A stretch of 64,000 nt of DNA. Origin: Ornithodoros turicata (lineage: Eukaryota; Arthropoda; Arachnida; Ixodida; Argasidae). A program made the translations under genes and the position numbers. The stretch covers positions 29,142,790-29,206,789 of the forward strand of contig NC_088206.1 of assembly GCF_037126465.1 (NCBI RefSeq). Direction: 5' to 3'. Of this stretch, positions 1 to 8,767 are shown piece by piece. Positions within the stretch are counted from its first letter, which is position 1; every line of letters starts with the position of its first letter. The notes beneath the pieces are model-generated. The model was not told the DNA's origin. It saw nothing but the letters and a program-made list of their open reading frames with translations, and made no database searches.

Positions 1-324
1 GCGACCGCAGCGTCCTCTCGCTAGTGCACGGTGCCCATAGGGCATGATGAGTAAATTCGGCACGCTCTTGACATTGGTCGGGCAAAAAAGTGGCCCTTAC
101 TTGGGAAATTTCCGAGTTCAGTTCGCAAAAATTTACATAATTAAACTTAGGTTACATGACCTGCACATCAGAACTTGGCAAAACCTTAGTGGAAACAAAT
201 GCCGTGACCGCATGTTTCTATGCGGCGTAGTTTTTTTTTTTTTTTAATTATTATTACAGTTCAGTGACACGTTTTCTGGGATACTCTGTATAGTTCACAG
301 AGTGGTTTGCAATGTTATACCCTA
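1..324. other. No gene seen
   Basis: No coding frame, RNA or repeat could be recognised. There is a short T homopolymer near 230-245. Confidence 0.5.
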
Positions 325-496
325 CACTCTAAAAGCGGGGCTTCACAGCATAGCACGCTGTGCGCCAACCATTGCCAAGAAAGATAGGGTTATCGATTCT
401 GATTCGAAGAGAGAGGTGGGCGCTCTATCGTAACTATCATTATTGGCAATGGTTGGCGCACAGCGTGCTACGCGGTGAAGTTCTGTCTTTAGAGTG
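325..496. mobile_element. TA-flanked foldback MITE (TACACTCTAAA family)
   Basis: The ends CACTCTAAAAG and CTTTAGAGTG (with mismatches inside) are inverted and flanked by TA at 323-324 and 497-498. The inverted arms continue for about 55 bases each with few mismatches. There is no coding capacity. TA duplication suggests a Tc1/mariner-like or similar mobiliser. The ends resemble those of the element at 31999-32396. Confidence 0.75.
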
Positions 497-625
497 TAGC
501 CACAGGGCAAACTTAATGCATTAAACGGCATGACATTTACTTCACCACCTAACCAACCATGATGGCTGGTTAGGAGGTGAAGTAAATGTCATTCCGTTTA
601 ATGCATTAAGTTTGCCCTGTGGCTA
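497..625. repeat. Near-perfect palindrome between two MITEs
   Basis: The two halves are reverse complements over about 60 bases, with a short hinge near CCATGATGG at about 559-567. The outer edges coincide with the TA dinucleotides bounding the MITEs on either side. It could form a strong cruciform. Confidence 0.8.
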
Positions 626-846
626 CACTCTTAAAAATGAACTTCACCTCATAGCACCCTTTTAGCCAGCCATCATCTCCAAGGATATCGTTATCTGCCC
701 TGATTTGTTGAAAACTGGAGGCGTGCGCCTTTTTTGTGACAAGGCGTGCGCCACCCGTCTTCTACAAATCAAGTCATATAACGATACCATTCAAGATGAG
801 GGCTGGTTAGCAGCTTACTATGAGATGGAGTTCATTTTTATGAGTG
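626..846. mobile_element. TA-flanked foldback MITE, second copy
   Basis: Ends CACTCTTAAAAATGAAC and the complement of its right end CACTCATAAAAATGAAC match, flanked by TA at 624-625 and 847-848. Arms of about 60-80 bases are imperfect. Same end family as the MITE at 325-496. Confidence 0.75.
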
Positions 847-1330
847 TAGCGTATTAGTATGCACCCTCAGTGGTCTGTTCGTACTCCGTCAGTGAATGCA
901 GAGGAGGAAAATCTTCGCTTGAAACTAGCCTAAAAGAAGTGCTAACTTCCCCTACGCCCCTACGACAATGCAGCTGACAGGAATGTGGAACTCCATGTGA
1001 CGCCTTAAGTTTGCGCTTTTTTTTCATTTCATTAACAAATGAGTTCGTTATCAAACCATAACGGGCAGCGGCTCATGAAATAATTATATGCAGAACAATG
1101 TCTATTTACTTACTTCTTATACGTATAAACGACCTGCGCTGCATATAGGTGTGTGCAAGTTTTCAAGCTAATACTCACAACTGTCTGTCGTCTACTGTAC
1201 TGTGTATTATATTTCGCATGTCTTGCTGTTATTTGATAAGAAATATGAGTTCGGATGCACTGAGCTCATCTTGTCATTTCATGTCGACGTTTTTGGAGAC
1301 GTTATTTAATCAATTTCGTTCTCGTCGCAG
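847..1330. other. Intergenic or intronic; no feature seen
   Basis: Nothing codes convincingly. A splice-acceptor-like CTCGTCGCAG ends at 1330, immediately before the chromodomain frame, so this stretch may be intron of the gene that follows. Confidence 0.4.
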
Positions 1331-1852
1331 AAAAAGGGGTACCTTGTGAAGTGGCAGGGTTATCCGAAGTGGGCTTGCACGTTCGAGCCCGAGGGCCACC
1401 TCAACGCCGCTTGCCTCAAGGCCCTCGTGGAGCCGCCGAAGCCAGCCGACGACCGTTTGCAAGCAGCAGCGCATTCCTTCCTCCTCGAAATACAGAAGAA
1501 GTTGGCGAATCCAAGAAGAGCTAACGGGCTGGTGAAGGTGGACTTTGATCTCGATATTTCCCGTTGGGTGTTTAAGGGAAAAGGAAAGCCTCTACCCAAA
1601 GGATGGACCCTCTGCGAGGAGCCCGATTTTGAACGCATGTGCCTTCCACCAAGCTGGTCGAAGAGGTCTGGACCATTTGGAGGCGTGGAAATTCAGTTCC
1701 CTGTGCGAGTCAAATCAACGCTACGACTGAAGAAAGCTCAAGGTATTTCTACATCAGGATTGCCTGTAGAGTCTCTCCGCGTGTATTTTGTCACCCGAGG
1801 CGTTGTAAGCTCAGATGATGGAGTGGCATCACCAAGCCACGACGAAAATTGA
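1331..1852 (+). CDS. Chromodomain exon, C-terminal half of domain (partial gene)
   Basis: The frame opens after an acceptor-like CAG at 1328-1330 and reads KKGYLVKWQGYPKWACTFEP, the second half of a chromodomain (the YLVKW..Y...FEP core). Chromodomains bind methylated histone tails and are often carried by transposable elements. The N-terminal beta strand (usually V-E-x-I-L) is not visible upstream, so at least one exon is missing or far away. After the domain comes a 100-residue basic and acidic linker. This frame closes at 1852, overlapping the next long frame, which starts at 1815 in another phase. A donor-like GTAAGC at 1805 is compatible with a splice into the next frame, but the exact join is unresolved; a frameshift is equally possible. 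Confidence 0.65.
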   Translation, partial: KKGYLVKWQGYPKWACTFEPEGHLNAACLKALVEPPKPADDRLQAAAHSFLLEIQKKLANPRRANGLVKVDFDLDISRWVFKGKGKPLPKGWTLCEEPDFERMCLPPSWSKRSGPFGGVEIQFPVRVKSTLRLKKAQGISTSGLPVESLRVYFVTRGVVSSDDGVASPSHDEN

Positions 1853-4298
1853 GACGAGCCGTATCGTGATCTCGTTAACGGGAAAAGGTGCAATTGAATT
1901 GCAAAAGGAAAAACTGAACAGTGTTTTGTCATATTATGAGCTTGTGTGTGAGAAAATACTGCCCAAAGATATCAAACTAAGTATAGACGCGAAAGATGCG
2001 AACGAAAAACTGCGGCTATTCTGCTCAAGGATAGTGACCCAGAATAGGAGGACAGGGAGAGGGCGTCCGCAGGCGAGCTTCTATTCCAAATCGTTTAGTG
2101 TCTGGTTGCCTATACAGCCACCAATACCTAGAGCAGAACTCGAGCTCGAAATACTCTCCTTGCAGAGTCAAAATGTAGATATATCTCAAAAGGTGACTAA
2201 ACTTGAAAGCGAGCTTTCTGCATCGCAACGTAGAAACAAAGAGCTGGAAGTTTCATTGTCCTGCTTAAACCAGCGTGCAGAAGAGTTTGCCCGCAGTAGC
2301 TCCAGGGAGACGCCACGCCCTGGCTCATCATGCAACGAACCTGAGTCCGCGAGTCCGGTTAGTTGCAACAGGGGAAGCATAATCGGTCAGGGAAGTGCAA
2401 GGACAGATCGCCGACAGCTCGTAAAATTTGGCGAAAAAATGCAGGCCTTGATGGATGATTTGCTTTCCCAATACGGCATCTCAATTGAGGACATTATAGT
2501 AGAGGATCTCAAAGGCATCACGCATAAGCTTTCCTTTTCGGGAAGTAAAGTATCCGTCCTTCGTGACGTAAGGAAGCCCTATAGAGGACATAAAGGTGGC
2601 AAGCTATCAGACATCGACCCGAGCGACAGGGATCTGGTCAGGGACATCACTGCGCTGCTTGACGATTACTTTGTAAGCAATAGTTTCTGGCAAGAGCTTT
2701 GCCACCACATAGCAGCTCTACCACGCCTGAGACTAATTAATGAGTTCCGCGAGAAGATAGATATGCTTGCAGACGTCGCGGAGACGCCAGGGGGTTGTAC
2801 CGGGGCCGAGGTGTCCTTTATAAAGGACCTGGAGCACCTTATCAGGGATAAAATTAATAACGAGAAGAAGACGCTAGACGAAATCAGCCGGTCTGAGAAG
2901 TTAGTGGTAAAATTAGAAGGAGATGGCAGCCGTATCAGCCGAAAAGCGTCTTGGACAATCCTGTCCTACGTTGTCCTAGACGGCACCGGAAAGCCACAAA
3001 GTCATAAAAATCACCGCATCATAGCTCTGGCTGACATACCAGAAAATTATTTCATGATCAGGGAAGCATTTGCCAACGTCATCTTAGAGGTTAACGAGGT
3101 CATTAAAGCGGCAGGCATCCGCATTGATGACATTTTCATTCCACTGACAATTTGTCTGGGAGCAGACCTCAAATTTTTATTAACCGTAACCGGAATGCAA
3201 TCGGCGTCGTCGACTTATTCATGTCCGTTCTGCACAGCTCCGCCGCAACAGCGCGCAGATTATCGTAACCAGCCGCACGTTTTCAACGAACCCCCTCTTG
3301 CACGCACTTTGGAAAGCCTCAGGGAGGATTGCGATAAACTTCAAAACGGAGTCCAGTTTATGCCGTTATTAAATATTGAGCCTAAAGATGTGGTGCCCGA
3401 CGTCCTCCATATGAGAATCAGGGTATTCGACAAACTCTTCGACAACGTCTTAAGAGAATTCCAGGACATGGATTGTAGCCTTAGCGTAAGGACAGGATCT
3501 AGGGAGGACACGCATGTGAAGTCATTTGTGGGCCTCGTGAAGGAATCTGGGGTCCGTATTCACTTCTTTGCGGAAAATGAGGGACAGAAAGGAAAAGATT
3601 TTTCATCTCTGTCAGGCACCGACGCGAACGCCCTGTTACGGGACTTGCCCGATAAACTGAAAGGTCGCTTGCACTCCGACACTGAAAGCAAAGTATTAGA
3701 ATTGTGGCACACGTTCAAAAATTTGCTGAATGTCTTCGAAACCGACACCACAGGAATGGATGTGCAGTCGCAGGCAACTGATTTTCTCAGATTATTTATC
3801 GAACTCGGAAGTACAGCAAGGAAGGGGTACGGTCCAAATTACGTCACCCCATATATTCACATTCTTTCGCATCATGCCGCCGAAAAACATGCTAAATTTA
3901 GATGTCTCAGCTGGTTTTCTAGTCAAGCTATCGAGAAAAAAAATGATATTGTCAAGAAGATCCACCACCAGAAGTCGAACAAATGGGATTCGGCAAGGGA
4001 CGCGCTCAAACTGGCAAAACGCGGGGAGAACTTAAATTACGAGCGTGAAAGACGTCCATACAGTAAGACGGACAGGGAGTATTGGCAGGAAGGTGGCATT
4101 GTGGCTTCTAGGAAAAAAAGGCAGAGGCCCACTTGCACGTCAGAAACCAACAGAACTTTTCATGTGGACAGCATGAGTCCCGGTGAGCTAAGAACTGAAC
4201 TGAGGGCGCTGGGAATAAAGACAACTGCAAAATCGAGCTCCCAGCTTCGAAAGCTATTTCGTAGCGCACTGTCAAAACGGGTACATGTGGGCGAATAA
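1815..4298 (+). CDS. Large RNase H-fold (RAG1/Transib-like) transposase-type protein with SAP-like tail
   Basis: This open frame gives 827 residues from the first Met; the true start probably lies in the upstream chromodomain exon. A coiled coil covers about residues 106-160. The central part shows a layout like RAG1/Transib: D370 in GDGSRIS, a CxxC pair C470/C473 (YSCPFC) after a conserved hydrophobic strand, D529 in VPDVLHMR, and E707 in SSQAIEKKND. Large spacing and the Cys pair between first and second Asp are family traits of RAG1-type cores; this assignment is by motif layout only. Residues 786-822 (MSPGELRTELRALG...) resemble a SAP DNA-binding motif. No stop codon or frameshift breaks the 2.5-kb frame, so it may be active, recently inserted or domesticated. 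Terminal inverted repeats were not found. Confidence 0.6.
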   Translation: MMEWHHQATTKIETSRIVISLTGKGAIELQKEKLNSVLSYYELVCEKILPKDIKLSIDAKDANEKLRLFCSRIVTQNRRTGRGRPQASFYSKSFSVWLPIQPPIPRAELELEILSLQSQNVDISQKVTKLESELSASQRRNKELEVSLSCLNQRAEEFARSSSRETPRPGSSCNEPESASPVSCNRGSIIGQGSARTDRRQLVKFGEKMQALMDDLLSQYGISIEDIIVEDLKGITHKLSFSGSKVSVLRDVRKPYRGHKGGKLSDIDPSDRDLVRDITALLDDYFVSNSFWQELCHHIAALPRLRLINEFREKIDMLADVAETPGGCTGAEVSFIKDLEHLIRDKINNEKKTLDEISRSEKLVVKLEGDGSRISRKASWTILSYVVLDGTGKPQSHKNHRIIALADIPENYFMIREAFANVILEVNEVIKAAGIRIDDIFIPLTICLGADLKFLLTVTGMQSASSTYSCPFCTAPPQQRADYRNQPHVFNEPPLARTLESLREDCDKLQNGVQFMPLLNIEPKDVVPDVLHMRIRVFDKLFDNVLREFQDMDCSLSVRTGSREDTHVKSFVGLVKESGVRIHFFAENEGQKGKDFSSLSGTDANALLRDLPDKLKGRLHSDTESKVLELWHTFKNLLNVFETDTTGMDVQSQATDFLRLFIELGSTARKGYGPNYVTPYIHILSHHAAEKHAKFRCLSWFSSQAIEKKNDIVKKIHHQKSNKWDSARDALKLAKRGENLNYERERRPYSKTDREYWQEGGIVASRKKRQRPTCTSETNRTFHVDSMSPGELRTELRALGIKTTAKSSSQLRKLFRSALSKRVHVGE

Positions 4299-5317
4299 CA
4301 GCCTGATGTTATGCAGAAATTGATTGTAAATATATCACCACTGACGTAAATATACATGTATGTGCAAGTGTTTTGTATATTATATGTGCATGCTCTTACT
4401 AGCAATATAGAAGAGGAACATGGATGTCGATGTGTATGTAGACAAAAAAAATGTTACATTGAACATGTAAATGATGTAAAACTGTATATATGAAATACAT
4501 GAAATGTATGTATGTATGCTATCTGTATATATGTGTGTGCTATATACATGATGTAAATATTACGTTTAATTATACAACTATATTATTGTGCTTGTGCGCT
4601 GTATTTTGTTTTTCTACAAAAAGCTCATGTATGACATCAATGTATAGCGGTACTATAAATTCAGCTCTGCTTTTTGACCAAATGTAGATACGTGCAGCTG
4701 TGTGAAATAAACGAGACAATGCATTTCATCTCACGTACGTTGTGCCAGTTCTTTTTAACGTTTTGCCCGAGGTTAGGTACCGAATTTCCAGCTGATTTTG
4801 TAACACGTATATTTCTAGTTAAGATAACAGAATATGAGTCCCGTACTTCTTTCCCCTATTCCACCCCGAGTGGTCGGATTTGACAATATCGCATCGAAGG
4901 TGGCACTTTGAAGGACCATATTGCCGCCAACTTAATGGACCTTAGCAATTCATATAGCTTGATATAAAATGATATCATATATGGTATCGACTTATCGGTT
5001 GAGCTTGGGGGGGATTTATCTGAAAAAAAAGAAGGGAAAGGGGAAAGGTCAGCCATGCAGCACGCCGGCTTCCTATTCCCTAAACAAAAGAAAAAAGGAA
5101 TAATAGAAACAACAGAAAATAAATAACAAAAAGATAAATAAATAAATAAAAACAAGAAAAATTGAAAAATACACTCGGCTGACAGGGAGCCCAGGAGGCC
5201 CGTATCACGCAGAAAGCGGAGCACCGCTTTTGTTACTCTCTATTGGTTAGCTCGCTGCACAGGGCCAAGGAGTGTTGCAAGTGAGTTTGGGCTTCCCTTT
5301 ACTGCACACTGAAATGT
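4299..5317. other. AT-rich 3' flank; possible diverged satellite unit
   Basis: There is no gene. The first 350 bases are very AT-rich and may be the 3' untranslated region of the upstream gene. Around 4790-4880 the order of short matches (TTTCTAGTTAAGATAAC, CCCGTACTTC, TTCCCCTATTCCACCC) resembles a diverged unit of the 197-bp satellite at 6247-8767. An A-rich, simple stretch lies at about 5080-5165. Confidence 0.4.
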
Positions 5318-5627
5318 CGCGTTTGACAAAATCATAATAATAATAATAATTGGGGGTTTACGTCGCGAGATAACTGAGATCATGAGCGACGCCACAGCGC
5401 TCGGTCTGTGGATTGCTTTTACCCACCTGACGGTTCTTTAACGTGCGATGAAAGCTGATCACACGGCACCCCGTATTTAACGTCCCTCGCGGAAGACGGC
5501 GTGTCTAAGCAACTTGTACCCTGCCACCAAGTTCCTGGCGTCCTCGGCCGGGTTCGAACCCGCGGTCTCGGGATCAGAAGGCGAATACGCTACCGACTGA
5601 GCCACCGAGGCCGCGTTTGACAAAATC
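5318..5627 (-). mobile_element. tRNA-headed SINE with 16-bp target-site duplication
   Basis: On the minus strand the element starts at 5611 with GGCCTCGGTGGCTCAGTCGG, which contains an A box (TGGCTCAGTCGG), followed about 35 bases later by a B box (GGTTCGAACCC). These are the internal RNA polymerase III promoter boxes of a tRNA-derived head. The body runs to 5334 and ends in an ATT-repeat tail. Direct repeats CGCGTTTGACAAAATC at 5318-5333 and 5612-5627 are a perfect target-site duplication. Confidence 0.92.
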
Positions 5628-6246
5628 GTTTCCACAATGGCAGCCTTGTGATCAAAGATGAGTTATTAGGGTTGGTGGTTATAGGCATTTTCTTTTGGGT
5701 GAATTCGGTGTTTTATCGGCATTCATGGAGTTCAGAAAAAATCGAATTCTTTTGGCAGCTATATTCCGCCCCGATAAATAAATTCTCGAACTCGGACATC
5801 TATTCAATTCTACACGAAGGTGTTGTAGGCTTGGCATTGTTTTAACGGACCTCAGGGACGGAAACAAGAGTGGGTCTAAGTCGTTATTGCAAGCGTGTAG
5901 TCAGAAGATTTCACATACGAAGATAAGAGCTAGCTTTAATGTATCGTATGCTATCTCCTCAGTGCACGTAACGAAAAGCGTGATGATTCTGCGAAATGTG
6001 CGAAGCTCTCTTGATGTGATGGGAATTAACGTTCTGAGGCTGCACACATAGAAAGGAACACATCAACTTGACGTCAAGTGTCTAGGCGGTGTTGTTGTTG
6101 TTATTGTGGGTAAATATTTTTCAACCGAATGTACATAATGTGTTGTGTGTTGTTACCGTCAATAATTTCTCCTATAACAAGAAAGTACAAGCACACAAAA
6201 AGCCTCATTTGGCTAAGAAACTAACGGTAAGAAATTAGTGAAATCA
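5628..6246. other. No gene seen
   Basis: Only short, non-descript frames are present. A small TTG repeat occurs near 6090. Confidence 0.4.
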
Positions 6247-8767
6247 GCCGTCACAGCTGCCAAAATGACATTTTGATCAACTTTGGTTCATAATCACTCT
6301 TGATATGAAATTGATATCAGAGATGTCATAATCTAGTTATTTAGTCTGTATATTATTAATTAATATCCCAGAGTATCGGACCCGGGTCTCGTTCCCCTGT
6401 TGCACCCACAGTCGGCGCGTTTGCTCAAATCCTCGTCCAGACGGCCGTCCCAGACGCCAAAATGACATTTTGATCAACTTTGATTGATAATAACACGTGA
6501 TATAAGACAGATATCAGAGATGTCATGATCTAGTTATTTAGTCTGTATATTATTAATTAATATCCCAGAGCATCGGACCCGGGTCTGGTTCCCCTGTTGC
6601 ACCCACGGTCGGCGCGTTTGCTCAAATCTTCGTCAAGACGGCCGTCCCAGACGCCAAAATGACATTTTGATCAACTTTGGTTGATAATAACACTTGATAT
6701 AAAATTGATATCAGAGATGTCATCATCTAATTAGCTAGTCTGTATATTATTAAGTAATATCCCAGAGTATCGGACCCGGGTCTCGTTCCCCTGTTGCACC
6801 CACGGTCGGCGCGTTTGCTCAAATCTTCGTCAAGACGGCCGTCCCAGACGCCAAAATGACATTTTGATCAACTTTGATTGATAATAACACTTGATATAAA
6901 ATTGATATCAGAGATGTCATCATCTAATTATTTAGTCTGTATATTATTAAGTAATATCCCAGAGTATCGGACCCGGGTCTCGTTCCCCTGTTGCACCCAC
7001 GGTCGGCGCGTTTGCTCAAATCTTCGTCAAGACGGCCGTCCCAGACGCCAAAATGACATTTTGATCAACTTTGATTGATAATAACACTTGATATAAAATT
7101 GATACCCCAGATGTCATAATCTAATTATTTAGTCTGTATATTATTAAGTAATATCCCAGAGTATCGGACCCGGGTCTCGATCCCCTGTTGCACCCACGGT
7201 CGGCGCGTTTGCTCAAATCCTCGTCCAGACGGCCGCCCCAGGCGCCAAAATGACATTTTGATCAACTTTGATTGATAATAACACTTGATATAAAATTGAT
7301 ATCAGAGATGTCATAATCTAATTATTTAGTCTGTATATTATTAATTAATATCCCAGAGTATCAGACCCGGGTCTCGTTCCCCTGTTGCACCCACGGTCGG
7401 CGCGTTTGCTCAAATCTTCGTCAAGACGGCCGTCCCAGACGCCAAAATGACATTTTGATCAACTTTGGTTGATAATAACACTTGATATAAAATTGATATC
7501 AGAGATGTCATCATCTAATTATTTAGTCTGTATATTATTAATTAATATCCCAGAGTATCGGACCCGGGTCTCGTTCCCCTGTTGCACCCACGGTCGGCGC
7601 GTTTGCTCAAATTTTCGTCAAGACGGCCGTCCCAGACGCCAAAATGACATTTTGATCAACTTTGATTGATAATAACACTTGATATAAAATTGATATCAGA
7701 GATGTCATCATCTAATTATTTAGTCTGTATATTATTAAGTAATATCCCAGAGTATCGGACCCGGGTCTCGTTCCCCTGTTGCACCCACGGTCGGCGCGTT
7801 TGCTCAAATCTTCGTCAAGACGGCCGTCCCAGACGCCAAAATGACATTTTGATCAACTTTGATTGATAATAACACTTGATATAAAATTGATATCCCAGAT
7901 GTCATAATCTAATTATTTAGTCTGTATATTATTAAGTAATATCCCAGAGTATCGGACCCGGGTCTCGATCCCCTGTTGCACCCACGGTCGGCGCGTTTGC
8001 TCAAATCCTCGTCCAGACGGCCGCCCCAGGCGCCAAAATGACATTTTGATCAACTTTGATTGATAATAACACTTGATATAAAATTGATATCAGAGATGTC
8101 ATCATCTAATTATTTAGTCTGTGTATTATTAATTAACATCCCAGAGTATCAGACCCGGGTCTCGTTCCCCTGTTGCACCCACGGTCGGCGCGTTTGCTCA
8201 AATCTTCGTCAAGACGGCCGTCCCAGACGCCAAAATGACATTTTGATCAACTTTGGTTGATAATAACACTTGATATAAAATTGATATCAGAGATGTCATC
8301 ATCTATTTAGTCTGTATATTATTAATTAATATCCCAGAGTATCGGACCCGGGTCTCGTTCCCCTGTTGCACCCACGGTCGGCGCGTTTGCTCAAATTTTC
8401 GTCAAGACGGCCGTCCCCGACGCCAACATGACATTTTGATCAACTTTGGTTGATAATAACACTTGATATAAAATTGATATCAGAGATGTCATCATCTAAT
8501 TATTTAGTCTGTATATTATTAATTAATATCCCAGAGTATCGGACCCGGGTCTCGTTCCCCTGTTGCACCCACGGTCGGCGCGTTTGCTCAAATCTTCGTC
8601 AAGACGGCCGTCCCCGACGCCAACATGACATTTTGATCAACTTTGGTTGATAATAACACTTGATATAAAATTAATAGCAGAGATGTCATCATCTAATTAT
8701 TTAGTCTGTACATTATTAATTAATATCCCAGAGTATCGGACCCGGGTCCCGTTCCCCTGTTGCACCC
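6247..8767. repeat. 197-bp satellite array, about 12-13 units
   Basis: The unit contains the landmarks CCAAAATGACATTTTGATCA, ATTATTTAGTCTGTATATT, GACCCGGGTCTCGTTCCCC and CGGTCGGCGCGTTTGCTCAA, repeated at exactly 197-bp spacing for most units. The first unit is the most diverged. One unit near 8282-8306 lacks 4 bases. Short frames of 66 residues beginning MIITLDIKL recur only because the DNA repeats; there is no sign of protein selection. Marker variants recur at 788 bp, i.e. every four units. Confidence 0.95.

Noticed and set aside
5540..5611. Functional tRNA gene on the minus strand
   Set aside because: A and B boxes are present but the sequence continues as a SINE body with tail and target-site duplication; a proper acceptor stem and anticodon arm were not found.
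6247..8767. Hammerhead ribozyme in the 197-bp satellite
   Set aside because: Words such as TTGACGA and GCAAACG occur, but no stem II pairs between them and there is no matching stem I.
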